Positions 8,184 through 16,004 of a stretch of DNA of 64,000 bases are shown here, piece by piece; positions within the stretch are counted from its first letter, which is position 1; each line of letters opens with the position of its first letter. The stretch spans positions 124,001 through 188,000 of the forward strand of contig JADKBU010000005.1 of assembly GCA_016714935.1 (NCBI GenBank). The letters are read 5' to 3'. The stretch is from Candidatus Accumulibacter propinquus (GTDB lineage Bacteria; Pseudomonadota; Gammaproteobacteria; Burkholderiales; Rhodocyclaceae). The notes beneath the pieces were generated by a model, which did no database searches, was not told the DNA's origin, and worked only from the letters and a program-made list of their open reading frames with translations. The position numbers and the translations under genes were made by a program.

Positions 8184-8876
8184 TCAATCGCGATCGCCGC
8201 TGAAGAACATCAACAGGTTGAGCAGGCTGACGAAGACATTGTAGATGTCGAGATAGACCGCCAGCGTTGCTGAAATGTAGTTGTCCTCGCCACCGTTAAC
8301 GATCCGGCTGATGTCATAAAGGATGTAGGCGGAGAAGACCATCACGGCAATCGCCGAGATGGTCAGCGACAAGGCCGGAATCTGGAAGAAGGCGTTGGCC
8401 AGCGCTGCCAGCAGGACGACGATCATGCCGATGAACAGGAACTTGCCCAGGAAGCTGAAATCCTTCTTGGTCACCGCAGCGATGCCGGCGAGCGAGAAGA
8501 AGATCAATCCGGTACCGCCCGCAGCCATGGCGATCAGCGAACCGCCGTTGCTGAAGCCGAGCGCCACCTGCAGAATGCGCGACAGCATCAGACCCATGAA
8601 GAAGGTAAAGCCGAGCAACAGGACCACGCCCATGCCACTGTTCTTGGTGCGCTCGATGCCCCACATGAAGCCGAATGCGATCGCAAGGAAGAGCAGGAAG
8701 GACATCAGCGGGCTGCCGGACAAGAAGGCAAACTGCATCTGTACACCGACAAGTGCGCCAAGCACGGTTGGCAGCATGGTCAAGGCAAGCAGCATGAAGG
8801 TGTTGCGCAGGACCTTGTTCTGCTGCAGTGCCAACTCGCCGCTGGCCTGGCCCGTCATCTGAAACTGGGGTTGCAT
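8184..8876 (-). CDS. Bax inhibitor-1/YccA family membrane protein
   Basis: Integral inner-membrane protein (230 aa) with about seven hydrophobic helices from residue 27 to the C terminus, ending in the charged tail SGDRD. It has the YccA/BI-1 pattern, with the late segment VMVFSAYILYDISRIVNGGEDNYISATLAVYLDIYN carrying conserved acidic residues. Bacterial homologues interact with the FtsH protease (YccA) or form calcium-leak channels (BsYetJ); which applies here is unknown. AGGAG precedes the ATG. It is monocistronic, with its own terminator and a possible promoter. ftsH itself is 38 kb away. Confidence 0.88.
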   Translation of the reverse strand: MQPQFQMTGQASGELALQQNKVLRNTFMLLALTMLPTVLGALVGVQMQFAFLSGSPLMSFLLFLAIAFGFMWGIERTKNSGMGVVLLLGFTFFMGLMLSRILQVALGFSNGGSLIAMAAGGTGLIFFSLAGIAAVTKKDFSFLGKFLFIGMIVVLLAALANAFFQIPALSLTISAIAVMVFSAYILYDISRIVNGGEDNYISATLAVYLDIYNVFVSLLNLLMFFSGDRD

Positions 8877-8914
8877 ACTGTTCTCCTGTATGTGAAATTA
8901 CGATTACGGCGCTA

Positions 8915-8943
8915 AGACTAGCCAAATAAGGCGAAAGTTTCAA
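8915..8943 (-). promoter_or_regulatory. possible sigma-70 promoter of the Bax-inhibitor-like gene
   Basis: On the minus strand TTGAAA (complement of 8938-8943) is followed after 17 bases by TAGTCT (complement of 8915-8920). The -35 matches consensus at five of six positions and the -10 at only three, so confidence is modest. Confidence 0.35.
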
Positions 8944-9076
8944 TGCTCAAGGTGTCACGGGACGTAACGCTGTGCTCTCGGCGATGGGGCGGCGGCGGCA
9001 CCGTGCTATCATTCAGTTCACTCAGGATCCTGAGCCGCAACTGGCGACAGTAAGATCGGGCCTTGGTGAAGCTGCA

Positions 9077-9164
9077 GGAAGCGTGGCAGAGTGGTCGATT
9101 GCACCGGTCTTGAAAACCGGCGACGGGCAACCGTCCGTGAGTTCGAATCTCACCGCTTCCGCCA
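9077..9164 (+). tRNA. tRNA-Ser(UGA)
   Basis: An 88-nt class II tRNA. The acceptor stem is GGAAGCG (9077-9083) paired with CGCTTCC (9154-9160), then discriminator G and encoded CCA (9162-9164). The anticodon stem CCGGT/ACCGG encloses loop CTTGAAA, giving anticodon TGA at 9111-9113. A long variable arm follows, and the T-loop GTTCGAATC is intact. It reads UCA-type serine codons. Confidence 0.97.
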
Positions 9165-9981
9165 ATTGAAACAAGCCTTGCACTATTTTAGCGGCATCCG
9201 GAACGGGGCAGAGTGCTTGGTGAATGGTGGATGCACCGAATTCAACTGTGGCAACAAGCCAGCAAGAATAGCGGCGGTAAGCAGAAGGTAAGCACAACAG
9301 CGTAAGCAGCATATGGCGGATAAAGACTCAATTACCCGAATGAAGCAGGAGCGTGGCAAGCTGTTTGCAGCCGTTCTGAATGGCCTGTTAAGACGTATGG
9401 CATTCACCCCCCTCTCCATCATGGTCCATTCGTTTGCGTTCAAACCACTCCAGGTTCGTTCGCAGATGCTCGTCGCTGCCGACGGCAAGGGCCTGGCGTT
9501 CGAGCAGATCACTGGCGACAAGCTGCAGTTTGCCTGGCGGGATCTCCTCTAACGAGCGTGGTCCACGCGTGTGCAACCGGATCTGAGATTAGCCGTTAAC
9601 ACTCAGGTCGAGCGTGCCGGTTCGGTCATGGCCGCTTCGTTGTCGCAGAGCACTCGCCCCTGGCGAATGGCGTCGGTGAGCGCCAGGTCGAGGGCGCTCC
9701 TGATCTCGTGGTCCATGCGCCTGATGTCGCAACCGTGCAGATAGACATCGTAGAACAATAATATGGAACGGTGGCTGCTCGACGACCAGGTTGTGCGTCT
9801 CCGGTCGGATACCACTGCGGCTACCGCCGGTAGGAAGGCATTTGCTCCCGCGGCCTTCGCTACCTTCCCGGCAAGACGTCTGGCGGTCGGTGTCTACCAG
9901 CGCAGCGCTGCCCCGATGACGGCCTTGCCCTGGACCTCCCCGTGTAATTCCGATGGGCGTTTTCCGGGGTAAGATACGCGC
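9165..9981. other. gene-poor region downstream of tRNA-Ser
   Basis: About 800 bases with no recognisable conserved gene. It holds one weak plus-strand frame (9313-9552, listed separately). It also holds a minus-strand frame (9603-9815) whose middle (LLFYDVYLHGCDIRRMD) and end (EIRSALDLALTDAIRQGRVLCDNEAA) look protein-like but match no family I can name. This could be decayed sequence, plausible next to a tRNA gene, a common integration site. I saw no second copy of the tRNA 3' end within the window. Confidence 0.3.
9313..9552 (+). CDS. hypothetical protein, doubtful
   Basis: A 79-aa frame starting MADKDSITRM and ending KLQFAWRDLL. It has no recognised domain, no signal peptide and no good Shine-Dalgarno. 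Composition is less Arg/Pro-biased than typical antisense frames in this genome, which is the only reason to list it. It could equally be a fragment of a lost gene. Confidence 0.22.
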   Translation: MADKDSITRMKQERGKLFAAVLNGLLRRMAFTPLSIMVHSFAFKPLQVRSQMLVAADGKGLAFEQITGDKLQFAWRDLL

Positions 9982-10668
9982 ATGGCGGACATTCCTGTGC
10001 AATCCCCGCGCCCCAGGCTGGTGCGCGTGCTCATGGCGCGGCCCCGGCTGCTCATCTGTGCATTGATCGGGGTGATGACGGCATTTCTTCTTCCGCGTTC
10101 GCTGGCGCTGCCCGGCAACACGCGCGCGATCATCGGCTGGAACGTCGGGGCGTGTCTCTACCTGCTGCTCGCGGTGTGGATGATGTTCCGATCGACCCAC
10201 GAAAGAATCCGGGCACGGGCGTTGCAGCAGGACGAAGGGCGAATCGTGGTCCTCGCGTTGGTCGTCGCAGCGGCGATCGTGGGGCTCGTGGCGATCGTCG
10301 TCGAGCTCGGGGTAGCGCAGAACACGCACGAGACACTGCGTCTTGCCCATGTCGGCCTGGCGGCGTTGACCATCGTGTCCTGCTGGGCGTTCACGCAGGT
10401 GATGTTCGCGTTGCATTACGCGCATGATTTTTACGCTGCGCAGGCGCGGGGCAATCCCGGCGGCCTCGACTTTCCAGGCGGTCATGCGCCGGACTACGGA
10501 GACTTTCTCTATTTCTCCTGTGTGATTGGCACTTCCGGTCAAACCGCCGATGTCAGCCTGAGCAGCCGCTCAATGCGCCGAACCGGACTGGTACACTGCG
10601 TCCTGGCTTTCTTCTTCAACACCACGATCCTGGCGTTGACGATCAACATCGCTTCCGGCCTGCTCTGA
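9982..10668 (+). CDS. DUF1345 family membrane protein
   Basis: Membrane protein of 228 aa matching the DUF1345 pattern. It has four to five hydrophobic helices (about residues 22-42, 48-68, 85-108, 118-140, 205-226) and the conserved stretch HYAHDFYAAQ, then GHAPDYGDFLYFSCVIGTSGQTADV. The last motif recalls the pore/selectivity region of two-TM potassium channels, as noted for this family, but transport activity is not demonstrated. Monocistronic and poorly conserved in context. The Shine-Dalgarno is weak. Confidence 0.85.
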   Translation: MADIPVQSPRPRLVRVLMARPRLLICALIGVMTAFLLPRSLALPGNTRAIIGWNVGACLYLLLAVWMMFRSTHERIRARALQQDEGRIVVLALVVAAAIVGLVAIVVELGVAQNTHETLRLAHVGLAALTIVSCWAFTQVMFALHYAHDFYAAQARGNPGGLDFPGGHAPDYGDFLYFSCVIGTSGQTADVSLSSRSMRRTGLVHCVLAFFFNTTILALTINIASGLL

Positions 10669-10836
10669 ACGTACGCACCCTTGCTTTCGCGATCAACGCG
10701 GCGGTCACAGAGCGATACATCGCCTTACACTTGTCCTGACATCCCTTGCGTAGACGACGGCGTTATTCGGCACAAGGCGCTGCAATAACGCAGTGTCCGA
10801 AACCAAATCAATCAAGACTGCCCAAGGAGATTCAAA

Positions 10837-11244
10837 ATGACGAAGACTGTGATCGCTCTGGTTGTTGCCGCTGGCTTTGCTTCCGCTGCTTTTGCCCAGG
10901 GAAATACGCCCGCTGTTCCGACGACCTCCGTCGCCCCGGCGACCAAGGTGACGGCCCCGGCGGCTGCCGACAAGAAGGTGGAAGCACCGAAAGCCATCGA
11001 GACGGTGAAGGCCGACGCAGCCCACCCGACGACCGCAGCTGCCGCCAAGACCGACGTCAAGGCTGAAGCCAGGACCGAAGTCAAGGGAGAAAAGCAGGCG
11101 CACCAGGCACACCCGGTGAAGCATGTTGCCAAGCCCGCGAAGACCGACAGCAAGCCTGAAGCCAAAGCTGAAACCAAGCCGGAGGTCAAGGCCGAGGTCA
11201 AGACGGAAGCCAAGCCCATCGCTGCGGTTGCCGTGGTCAAATAA
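10837..11244 (+). CDS. secreted low-complexity Ala/Lys/Pro/Glu-rich protein
   Basis: A 135-aa protein with a clear signal peptide (MTKTVIALVVAAGFASAAFAQ, cleavage likely after AFA at 20). The mature part has almost no hydrophobic core and is built of Ala, Lys, Glu, Pro, Thr and Val with TKPEVKAEVKTEAKP-type repeats. It has no cysteine or aromatic residues apart from histidines in the middle, so it is probably disordered in the periplasm. AAGGAG precedes the ATG and a strong terminator follows, so it is a real single-gene unit. I do not recognise a family. The composition resembles histone H1-like or TonB-linker tails, but that is only resemblance. Confidence 0.7.
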   Translation: MTKTVIALVVAAGFASAAFAQGNTPAVPTTSVAPATKVTAPAAADKKVEAPKAIETVKADAAHPTTAAAAKTDVKAEARTEVKGEKQAHQAHPVKHVAKPAKTDSKPEAKAETKPEVKAEVKTEAKPIAAVAVVK

Positions 11245-11264
11245 ACCGCCCTTCCGGATGCCGG

Positions 11265-11296
11265 AAACCCTCAGGTTTTTCCCTGGGGGTTTTTTG
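11265..11296 (+). terminator. intrinsic terminator
   Basis: AACCCTCAGG (11266-11275) pairs with CCTGGGGGTT (11282-11291), a 10-bp stem with one G-T pair and a six-base loop, followed by a T run. It ends the transcript of the low-complexity secreted protein. Confidence 0.85.
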
Positions 11297-11370
11297 TTTC
11301 AGGTTGGCGGCAGAGCACCATCGCCCGCCGCGCAGGCCCGGTCGGGCGACCGAAAGTCCTCGCGTCAGCG

Positions 11371-11538
11371 TCAGCGTCCGCCGCCGCTGCCACCCTTGTC
11401 CCAGCCATAGCGGGTGGTGCGCTGCCAGCGTGTTTGCGCCTGGCGCAGCGCATTGCCGACCGCCGCCGGGCGCTGCGGGGCGACGGATTTCGGGGCGGGG
11501 GTGGATGGCTTGCCGGGGCGTGTCGGATTGCGGGTCAT
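11371..11538 (-). CDS. small basic hypothetical protein
   Basis: A 55-aa basic frame (MTRNPTRPGKPS...GWDKGGSGGGR). GAGG lies upstream of the ATG at 11538. It sits in the gap before aroC, where no conserved gene reads on the plus strand. The C terminus is Gly/Arg-rich and the centre (QAQTRWQRTTRYGWDKG) is aromatic and basic, which would suit nucleic-acid binding. No homologue is recognised and it may not be expressed. If it is not a gene, bases 11297-11710 hold only the aroC promoter region. Confidence 0.35.
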   Translation of the reverse strand: MTRNPTRPGKPSTPAPKSVAPQRPAAVGNALRQAQTRWQRTTRYGWDKGGSGGGR

Positions 11539-11710
11539 CTGGCGAGCCTCGATCAACGAATGTTCTGCACCGCCAACGCACGGCCTGCTGCGCCCGCTGG
11601 TGTCCGGTCTACGGCCCTGGACGCGCCGATGTCCTGACCCGTGCCGTGCGCCGGGGGGCGCGCAGGGCTGTGGTAGACTTTGCGGCCATCTTAACATTCC
11701 AGAGGCGGCC

Positions 11711-12814
11711 ATGTCCGGCAACACCATCGGCACCCTGTTTGCCGTGACTTCGTTTGGTGAATCACACGGGCCGGCGATTGGCTGCGTGGTCGATGGCTGT
11801 CCGCCCGGCCTGGCGATCAGTGCTGCGGACATCCAGTGGGAACTCGACCGCCGCAAGCCGGGGACCTCGCGGCACGTAACGCAACGGCGCGAACCCGACG
11901 CAGTCGAGATCCTGTCCGGCGTTTTCGAGGGCCGCACGACGGGCGCGCCGATCGCCCTGTTGATCCGCAATCAGGATCAGCGCAGCAAGGACTACGGCAA
12001 TCTTGCCGAGACTTTTCGGCCCGGACACGCCGATTACGTCTATACCCGCAAGTACGGCTTTCGTGACCATCGCGGCGGCGGCCGCTCCTCGGCGCGTGAA
12101 ACGGCGGTGCGTGTGGCGGCCGGGGCGATCGCCCGCAAGTGGCTGGCCGAGCGCTTTGGGATCAGAATCCAAGGATGGATGAGCCAGCTCGGGCCGATCG
12201 AGATTCCCTTCGTAAACGCGGCCGAGATCGACGGCAATCCTTTTTTCGCCCCGAACGCGGCGATCGTGCCGCAACTGGAGGAGTACATGGACCGTCTGCG
12301 CAAGTCCGGCGATTCGGTGGGTGCGAAGATCACGGTGACGGCCAACGGCGTGCCGGCGGGCTGGGGCGAGCCGGTCTATGGTCGTCTCGATGCCGAGATC
12401 GCCTATGCAATGATGGGCATCAACGCCGTCAAGGGCGTCGAAATCGGGGCCGGCTTTGCCTGCGTTGCCCAGAAGGGCAGTGAGCATGGTGACGAGATGA
12501 CGCCGCAGGGTTTCCTCAGCAACCATGCCGGGGGCGTGCTCGGCGGCATCTCCAGTGGCCAGGAAGTGATCGTGAACCTGGCCATCAAGCCGACTTCGAG
12601 CATCCGCCTGCCGCGCCGCACGGTGACGCTCGACGGACAGGCTGCAATGGTCGAAACGCACGGTCGACACGACCCCTGCGTGGGCATCCGTGCGACGCCG
12701 ATCGCCGAGGCGATGCTGGCCCTGGTGTTGATCGACCAAGCCTTGCGACATCGTGCCCAGTGCGCCGATGTGTCGAGCAACACCCCACTCATTCCGGGTA
12801 GGGTGGCGGGATGA
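11711..12814 (+). CDS. aroC: chorismate synthase
   Basis: Last step of the shikimate pathway, converting EPSP to chorismate with reduced FMN as cofactor (367 aa). The N terminus GTLFAVTSFGESHGPAIG is the first signature. The second is RGGGRSSARETAVRVAAGAIA, and the C-terminal signature is RHDPCVGIRATPIAEAM. Length is normal. The ATG at 11711 has GAGG just upstream; a longer open frame exists upstream but is unrelated in sequence. It stands before the DUF465 gene, whose promoter appears to overlap the aroC stop codon. Confidence 0.97.
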   Translation: MSGNTIGTLFAVTSFGESHGPAIGCVVDGCPPGLAISAADIQWELDRRKPGTSRHVTQRREPDAVEILSGVFEGRTTGAPIALLIRNQDQRSKDYGNLAETFRPGHADYVYTRKYGFRDHRGGGRSSARETAVRVAAGAIARKWLAERFGIRIQGWMSQLGPIEIPFVNAAEIDGNPFFAPNAAIVPQLEEYMDRLRKSGDSVGAKITVTANGVPAGWGEPVYGRLDAEIAYAMMGINAVKGVEIGAGFACVAQKGSEHGDEMTPQGFLSNHAGGVLGGISSGQEVIVNLAIKPTSSIRLPRRTVTLDGQAAMVETHGRHDPCVGIRATPIAEAMLALVLIDQALRHRAQCADVSSNTPLIPGRVAG

Positions 12815-12840
12815 CGGGTGGCCTTGCCAATGGTTATAAT
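12811..12840 (+). promoter_or_regulatory. sigma-70 promoter before the DUF465 gene
   Basis: ATGACG (12811-12816, four of six matches to TTGACA) is followed after 18 bases by a perfect TATAAT (12835-12840). It straddles the aroC stop codon and would give a leader of roughly 45 bases. Confidence 0.5.
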
Positions 12841-12893
12841 CGCGCGGTCCGGTCGCGCATAGGGCGGGCCGGGATTTGCCAGAGGCCACGATC

Positions 12894-13145
12894 ATGCAAG
12901 TTGAGCATCACGATCTTCACCATGAGTTCCCTGAATACCTCGATTTCATTCACGCACTGCAAGCGTCGAGCGAGCAGTTCGGCCACTTGTATGATCAATA
13001 CCAGAACCTGACCAGGGAAGTCGAACGTCTCGAGGAGGAAGACCTGCCGGTCGACGACTTCACGATCGAAAACATGAAGAAACATCGGGTGTGGCTGAAA
13101 GACCAGATGTACCGGATGCTGGTGGCGCAGAAGAGCGGCGGCTGA
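12894..13145 (+). CDS. YdcH/DUF465 family small protein
   Basis: An 83-aa helical protein of the DUF465 (YdcH) family, recognisable from the N-terminal HDLHHEFPEYLDFIHAL and the later segment LEEEDLPVDDFTIENMKKHRVWLKDQM. It is predicted to be a two-helix coiled hairpin in the cytoplasm, and its function is unknown. AGAGG (12881-12885) precedes the ATG at 12894 at eight bases, which is preferred over an in-frame alternative start at 12876. It has its own promoter-like sequence. Confidence 0.85.
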   Translation: MQVEHHDLHHEFPEYLDFIHALQASSEQFGHLYDQYQNLTREVERLEEEDLPVDDFTIENMKKHRVWLKDQMYRMLVAQKSGG

Positions 13146-13170
13146 GCCGTTCGTCACCCGGCGGGGTCGG

Positions 13171-13198
13171 GTGCATCCGGTAGAATTGCCGGATGCAC
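13171..13198 (+). repeat. 10-bp inverted repeat covering the MFS start codon
   Basis: GTGCATCCGG (13171-13180) and CCGGATGCAC (13189-13198) are a perfect inverted repeat with an eight-base loop. The ATG of the MFS gene (13193) lies inside the right arm. It could be an RNA hairpin hiding the start or a repressor operator. Confidence 0.7.
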
Positions 13199-14380
13199 GC
13201 TCTGCCCTACTGGCGCCTCTCCGGGTACTACTTCTTCTATTTCGCCTTCATCGGCGCGTTTTCACCGTATTTCGGGCTTTATCTCCAGTCCTTGTCGTTT
13301 TCGGCCTGGGATATCGGTCTGTTGATGTCGCAGATGCAGTTGATGCGGCTGTTCGCCCCTTATCTGTGGGGTGCACTCGCCGATCGACTGGCGCAGCGGG
13401 TGGCTGTCGTCCGTCTGGCGGGCCTGCTCAGCCTGCTGGGTTTCTCGACATTTTTCGTCGTCAGCGGCTTCGTACCGATGCTGATGGCCATGGCCCTCCT
13501 GGCTTTCTTCTGGAGCGCTGCGTTGCCGCTGGTCGAAACCCTGACCTTCGACCATCTGCGCGCGGAACCGGCGCGTTACAGCCGTATCCGGCTGTGGGGT
13601 TCGATCGGTTTCATCGCCGCGGTGATGGGTACCGGCGCGCTGCTCGACCGCGTGCCCCTGCCGGGTTTGTTGTGGGTGATCGTCGGCACGCTGGGCGGTA
13701 TCCTGGTCTACGCTTGGGCGGTTCCCGAGGCGCTGCCGTCGGAGTCGGCCGAGGCGCATCTGCCGGTGGCCACGATCATCCGTCAAGCGCGCGTCAGGGC
13801 ACTGTTCGCCGCGTGTTTTGCGATGTCGGCGGCGCACGGCGCCTTGTACGTCTTCTACTCGATCCACCTTTCCGATCATCACTACAGCAAGTTTCTGGTC
13901 GGTTGCCTGTGGTCGCTCGGCGTCGTCGCCGAGATCGTGGTGTTCTTCTTCATGGCCGGGTTGTTACGCCGGTTTGGTTTGCGTACCCTGCTGCTGGTCA
14001 GCTTTTCCGCTGCCGTGCTGCGCTTCCTGCTGATCGCCTGGGGCGCCGATTGGCTGTCGGTGATGATCTTCGCGCAGTTGTTGCACGGGCTGACCTTTGG
14101 CGCTTATCACGCCGCCGCCATCGCCGCCGTCAACCGCTGGTTCCCTGGTCATTGCCAGGCGCGCGGGCAGGCCTTGTATTCGAGCCTGTCGTTCGGCGCC
14201 GGCGGCCTGGTCGGCGGCCTGCTCAGCGGCTGGACATGGGATGCCTGGGGCGCGGCCCCGACCTATGCCATCAGTTCGGCCTTTGCGCTGGTGGGACTCG
14301 TTGTCGTCGCCACGTGGGTGAAGAAGGCTGACCTGGACGCATGCGCTGGCGCTGACAGTGTTGATCGCGGTGTGACATAA
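13193..14380 (+). CDS. MFS transporter, PPP/HcaT-like
   Basis: A 395-aa major facilitator permease with about 12 helices. The N terminus YWRLSGYYFFYFAFIGAFSPYFGLYLQ is characteristic of the phenylpropionate permease (PPP, HcaT-like) subgroup. The loop 2-3 motif is WGALADRLAQR. The substrate is not known; HcaT homologues have been proposed to carry phenylpropionate or nucleoside-like compounds. No catabolic genes are adjacent. No Shine-Dalgarno precedes the ATG, which sits within an inverted repeat. The last bases of the gene carry a promoter-like sequence for leuC. Confidence 0.8.
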   Translation: MHALPYWRLSGYYFFYFAFIGAFSPYFGLYLQSLSFSAWDIGLLMSQMQLMRLFAPYLWGALADRLAQRVAVVRLAGLLSLLGFSTFFVVSGFVPMLMAMALLAFFWSAALPLVETLTFDHLRAEPARYSRIRLWGSIGFIAAVMGTGALLDRVPLPGLLWVIVGTLGGILVYAWAVPEALPSESAEAHLPVATIIRQARVRALFAACFAMSAAHGALYVFYSIHLSDHHYSKFLVGCLWSLGVVAEIVVFFFMAGLLRRFGLRTLLLVSFSAAVLRFLLIAWGADWLSVMIFAQLLHGLTFGAYHAAAIAAVNRWFPGHCQARGQALYSSLSFGAGGLVGGLLSGWTWDAWGAAPTYAISSAFALVGLVVVATWVKKADLDACAGADSVDRGVT

Positions 14381-14381
14381 T
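14352..14381 (+). promoter_or_regulatory. probable promoter of the leu gene run
   Basis: CTGACA (14352-14357, five of six matches) and CATAAT (14376-14381, five of six) are separated by 18 bases. They overlap the 3' end of the MFS gene and lie 51 bases before the leuC ATG. Confidence 0.6.
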
Positions 14382-14431
14382 CCAGCCGTTCATGTTGCCC
14401 ACCGGGGGCGAACCTCGCAGGATATTCATCG

Positions 14432-15838
14432 ATGTCGCAGACCTTGTACGAGAAGCTTTGGCAGGACCATGTCGTCCATCAGCAAGCGGATGGGACCGCA
14501 CTGATCTACATCGACCGCCATCTGGTGCACGAAGTGACCAGCCCGCAGGCCTTCGAAGGTCTCAAGCTGGCTGGCCGCAAGCCTTGGCGGGTGTCCTCGA
14601 TCGTCGCCACGGCCGACCACAACACGCCCACCGACCACTGGGAGCGGGGCATCGAGGACCCGGTGTCGCGTCTGCAGGTCGAGACGCTCGATGCCAATAT
14701 CCGTGAAGTCGGTGCGCTGGCCTACTTCCCGTTCCGGGACCCGCGCCAGGGCATCGTGCATGTCGTCGGCCCGGAAAGCGGTGCGACGCTGCCGGGCATG
14801 ACGGTCGTCTGTGGGGACTCGCATACCAGTACGCACGGCGCTTTCGCCTGCATGGCGCACGGCATCGGCACGTCCGAGGTCGAACACGTGCTGGCCACGC
14901 AGTGCCTGCTGCAGAAGCGGTCGAAGACGATGCTTCTGCAGGTCGATGGGGTGCTCGGCAAAGGCGTGACGGCGAAGGACGTGGCGCTGGCCATCATCGG
15001 CCGCATCGGTACTGCCGGTGGCACGGGTTATGCCATCGAGTTTGCCGGCAGCGCGATTCGCGGCTTGTCGATGGAGGGGCGGATGACGCTCTGCAACATG
15101 GCCATCGAAGCGGGCGCCCGCCTTGGCCTGGTGGCCGTCGATGAGGTGACGATCGACTACCTGCGCGGTCGTCCGTTCGCTCCGCAGGGCGAGCAGTGGG
15201 AGCGTGCCGTCGTGGCCTGGCGCCGGCTGCACAGCGATCCCGACGCCCACTTTGATTGCGTCGTCGAACTGTCGGCGGCGGACATCAGGCCACAGGTGAC
15301 CTGGGGTACGTCGCCGGAGATGGTGGTGCCGGTCGATGCCTGTGTCCCCGACCCGGCCAGTGAGCCGGATCCGACGCGGCGCGAAGGCATGCAGCGTGCC
15401 CTGAGCTACATGGGGCTGCGCCCGAACCTGCCGATTCGGGAGATCTGGCTCGACAAGATCTTCATCGGTTCGTGCACCAACTCGCGGATCGAGGATCTGC
15501 GAGCTGCCGCCGGGATTGTCAGGGGCCGGAAGGTGGCCGGCAGCATCCGGCAGGCCCTGGTCGTTCCGGGCTCGGGGCTGGTCAAGCAGCAGGCCGAAAG
15601 CGAGGGACTGGACCAGGTTTTCATCGCTGCCGGCTTCGAGTGGCGCGAGCCGGGCTGTTCGATGTGTCTGGCGATGAATGCCGACCGCCTCGAACCCGGA
15701 GAGCGTTGTGCCGCGACCTCGAATCGTAATTTTGAAGGGCGACAGGGGGCCGGCGGACGGACTCACCTCGTCAGCCCTGAAATGGCTGCCGCCGCGGCGA
15801 TCGCCGGGCACTTCTGCGATGTCGGCGAGTGGCTCTAG
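14432..15838 (+). CDS. leuC: 3-isopropylmalate dehydratase large subunit
   Basis: Large [4Fe-4S] subunit (468 aa) of isopropylmalate isomerase in leucine biosynthesis. It interconverts 2- and 3-isopropylmalate together with LeuD. The cluster cysteines are visible in GSCTNSRIEDLR and in GCSMCLAMN near the C terminus. The aconitase-family segments VVCGDSHTSTHGAFACMAHGIGTSEVEHV and SNRNFEGRQG are intact. Full length. First gene of leuC - entericidin-like - leuD - leuB - asd. Confidence 0.97.
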   Translation: MSQTLYEKLWQDHVVHQQADGTALIYIDRHLVHEVTSPQAFEGLKLAGRKPWRVSSIVATADHNTPTDHWERGIEDPVSRLQVETLDANIREVGALAYFPFRDPRQGIVHVVGPESGATLPGMTVVCGDSHTSTHGAFACMAHGIGTSEVEHVLATQCLLQKRSKTMLLQVDGVLGKGVTAKDVALAIIGRIGTAGGTGYAIEFAGSAIRGLSMEGRMTLCNMAIEAGARLGLVAVDEVTIDYLRGRPFAPQGEQWERAVVAWRRLHSDPDAHFDCVVELSAADIRPQVTWGTSPEMVVPVDACVPDPASEPDPTRREGMQRALSYMGLRPNLPIREIWLDKIFIGSCTNSRIEDLRAAAGIVRGRKVAGSIRQALVVPGSGLVKQQAESEGLDQVFIAAGFEWREPGCSMCLAMNADRLEPGERCAATSNRNFEGRQGAGGRTHLVSPEMAAAAAIAGHFCDVGEWL

Positions 15839-15853
15839 GGGGCAGGAGAGGAC

Positions 15854-15982
15854 ATGAAGCAAGCGACGTGGATGCTGATGCTGGTTCTGGCGGCGCTGTC
15901 GCTGCCGGCGTGCAATACCATGCACGGCCTGGGCAAGGATATCCAGAAGGGTGGCCAGGCCATCGAGAGGGCGGCCAGCTGA
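15854..15982 (+). CDS. entericidin-like small lipoprotein
   Basis: A 42-aa lipoprotein precursor. Its lipobox is LPAC with the acylated cysteine at residue 20, after a hydrophobic n/h region (MKQATWMLMLVLAALSLPAC). The mature part NTMHGLGKDIQKGGQAIERAAS matches the entericidin (EcnA/EcnB) pattern of a short amphipathic, glycine-containing helix. GGAGAGG precedes the ATG. It lies between leuC and leuD, 15 bases after the leuC stop, so it is cotranscribed with leucine genes. Entericidins in E. coli form an antidote/toxin pair; only one gene is present here, so a toxin role should not be assumed. Confidence 0.8.
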   Translation: MKQATWMLMLVLAALSLPACNTMHGLGKDIQKGGQAIERAAS

Positions 15983-16004
15983 AGCGGCCCTGACAAGGAG
16001 GAGT

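Noticed and set aside
9183..9521. 112-codon minus-strand frame after tRNA-Ser
   Set aside because: Hydrophobic Cys/Leu stretch resembles a membrane helix, but there is no ribosome-binding site and no family resemblance; it overlaps another weak frame.
10152..10427. Arg/Gly-rich frame inside the DUF1345 gene
   Set aside because: Out-of-frame shadow of a membrane protein with a good hydrophobic pattern.
13171..14331. 386-codon plus-strand frame overlapping the MFS gene
   Set aside because: Arg/Gly-rich, no membrane pattern; the neighbouring frame encodes a clear 12-helix permease.
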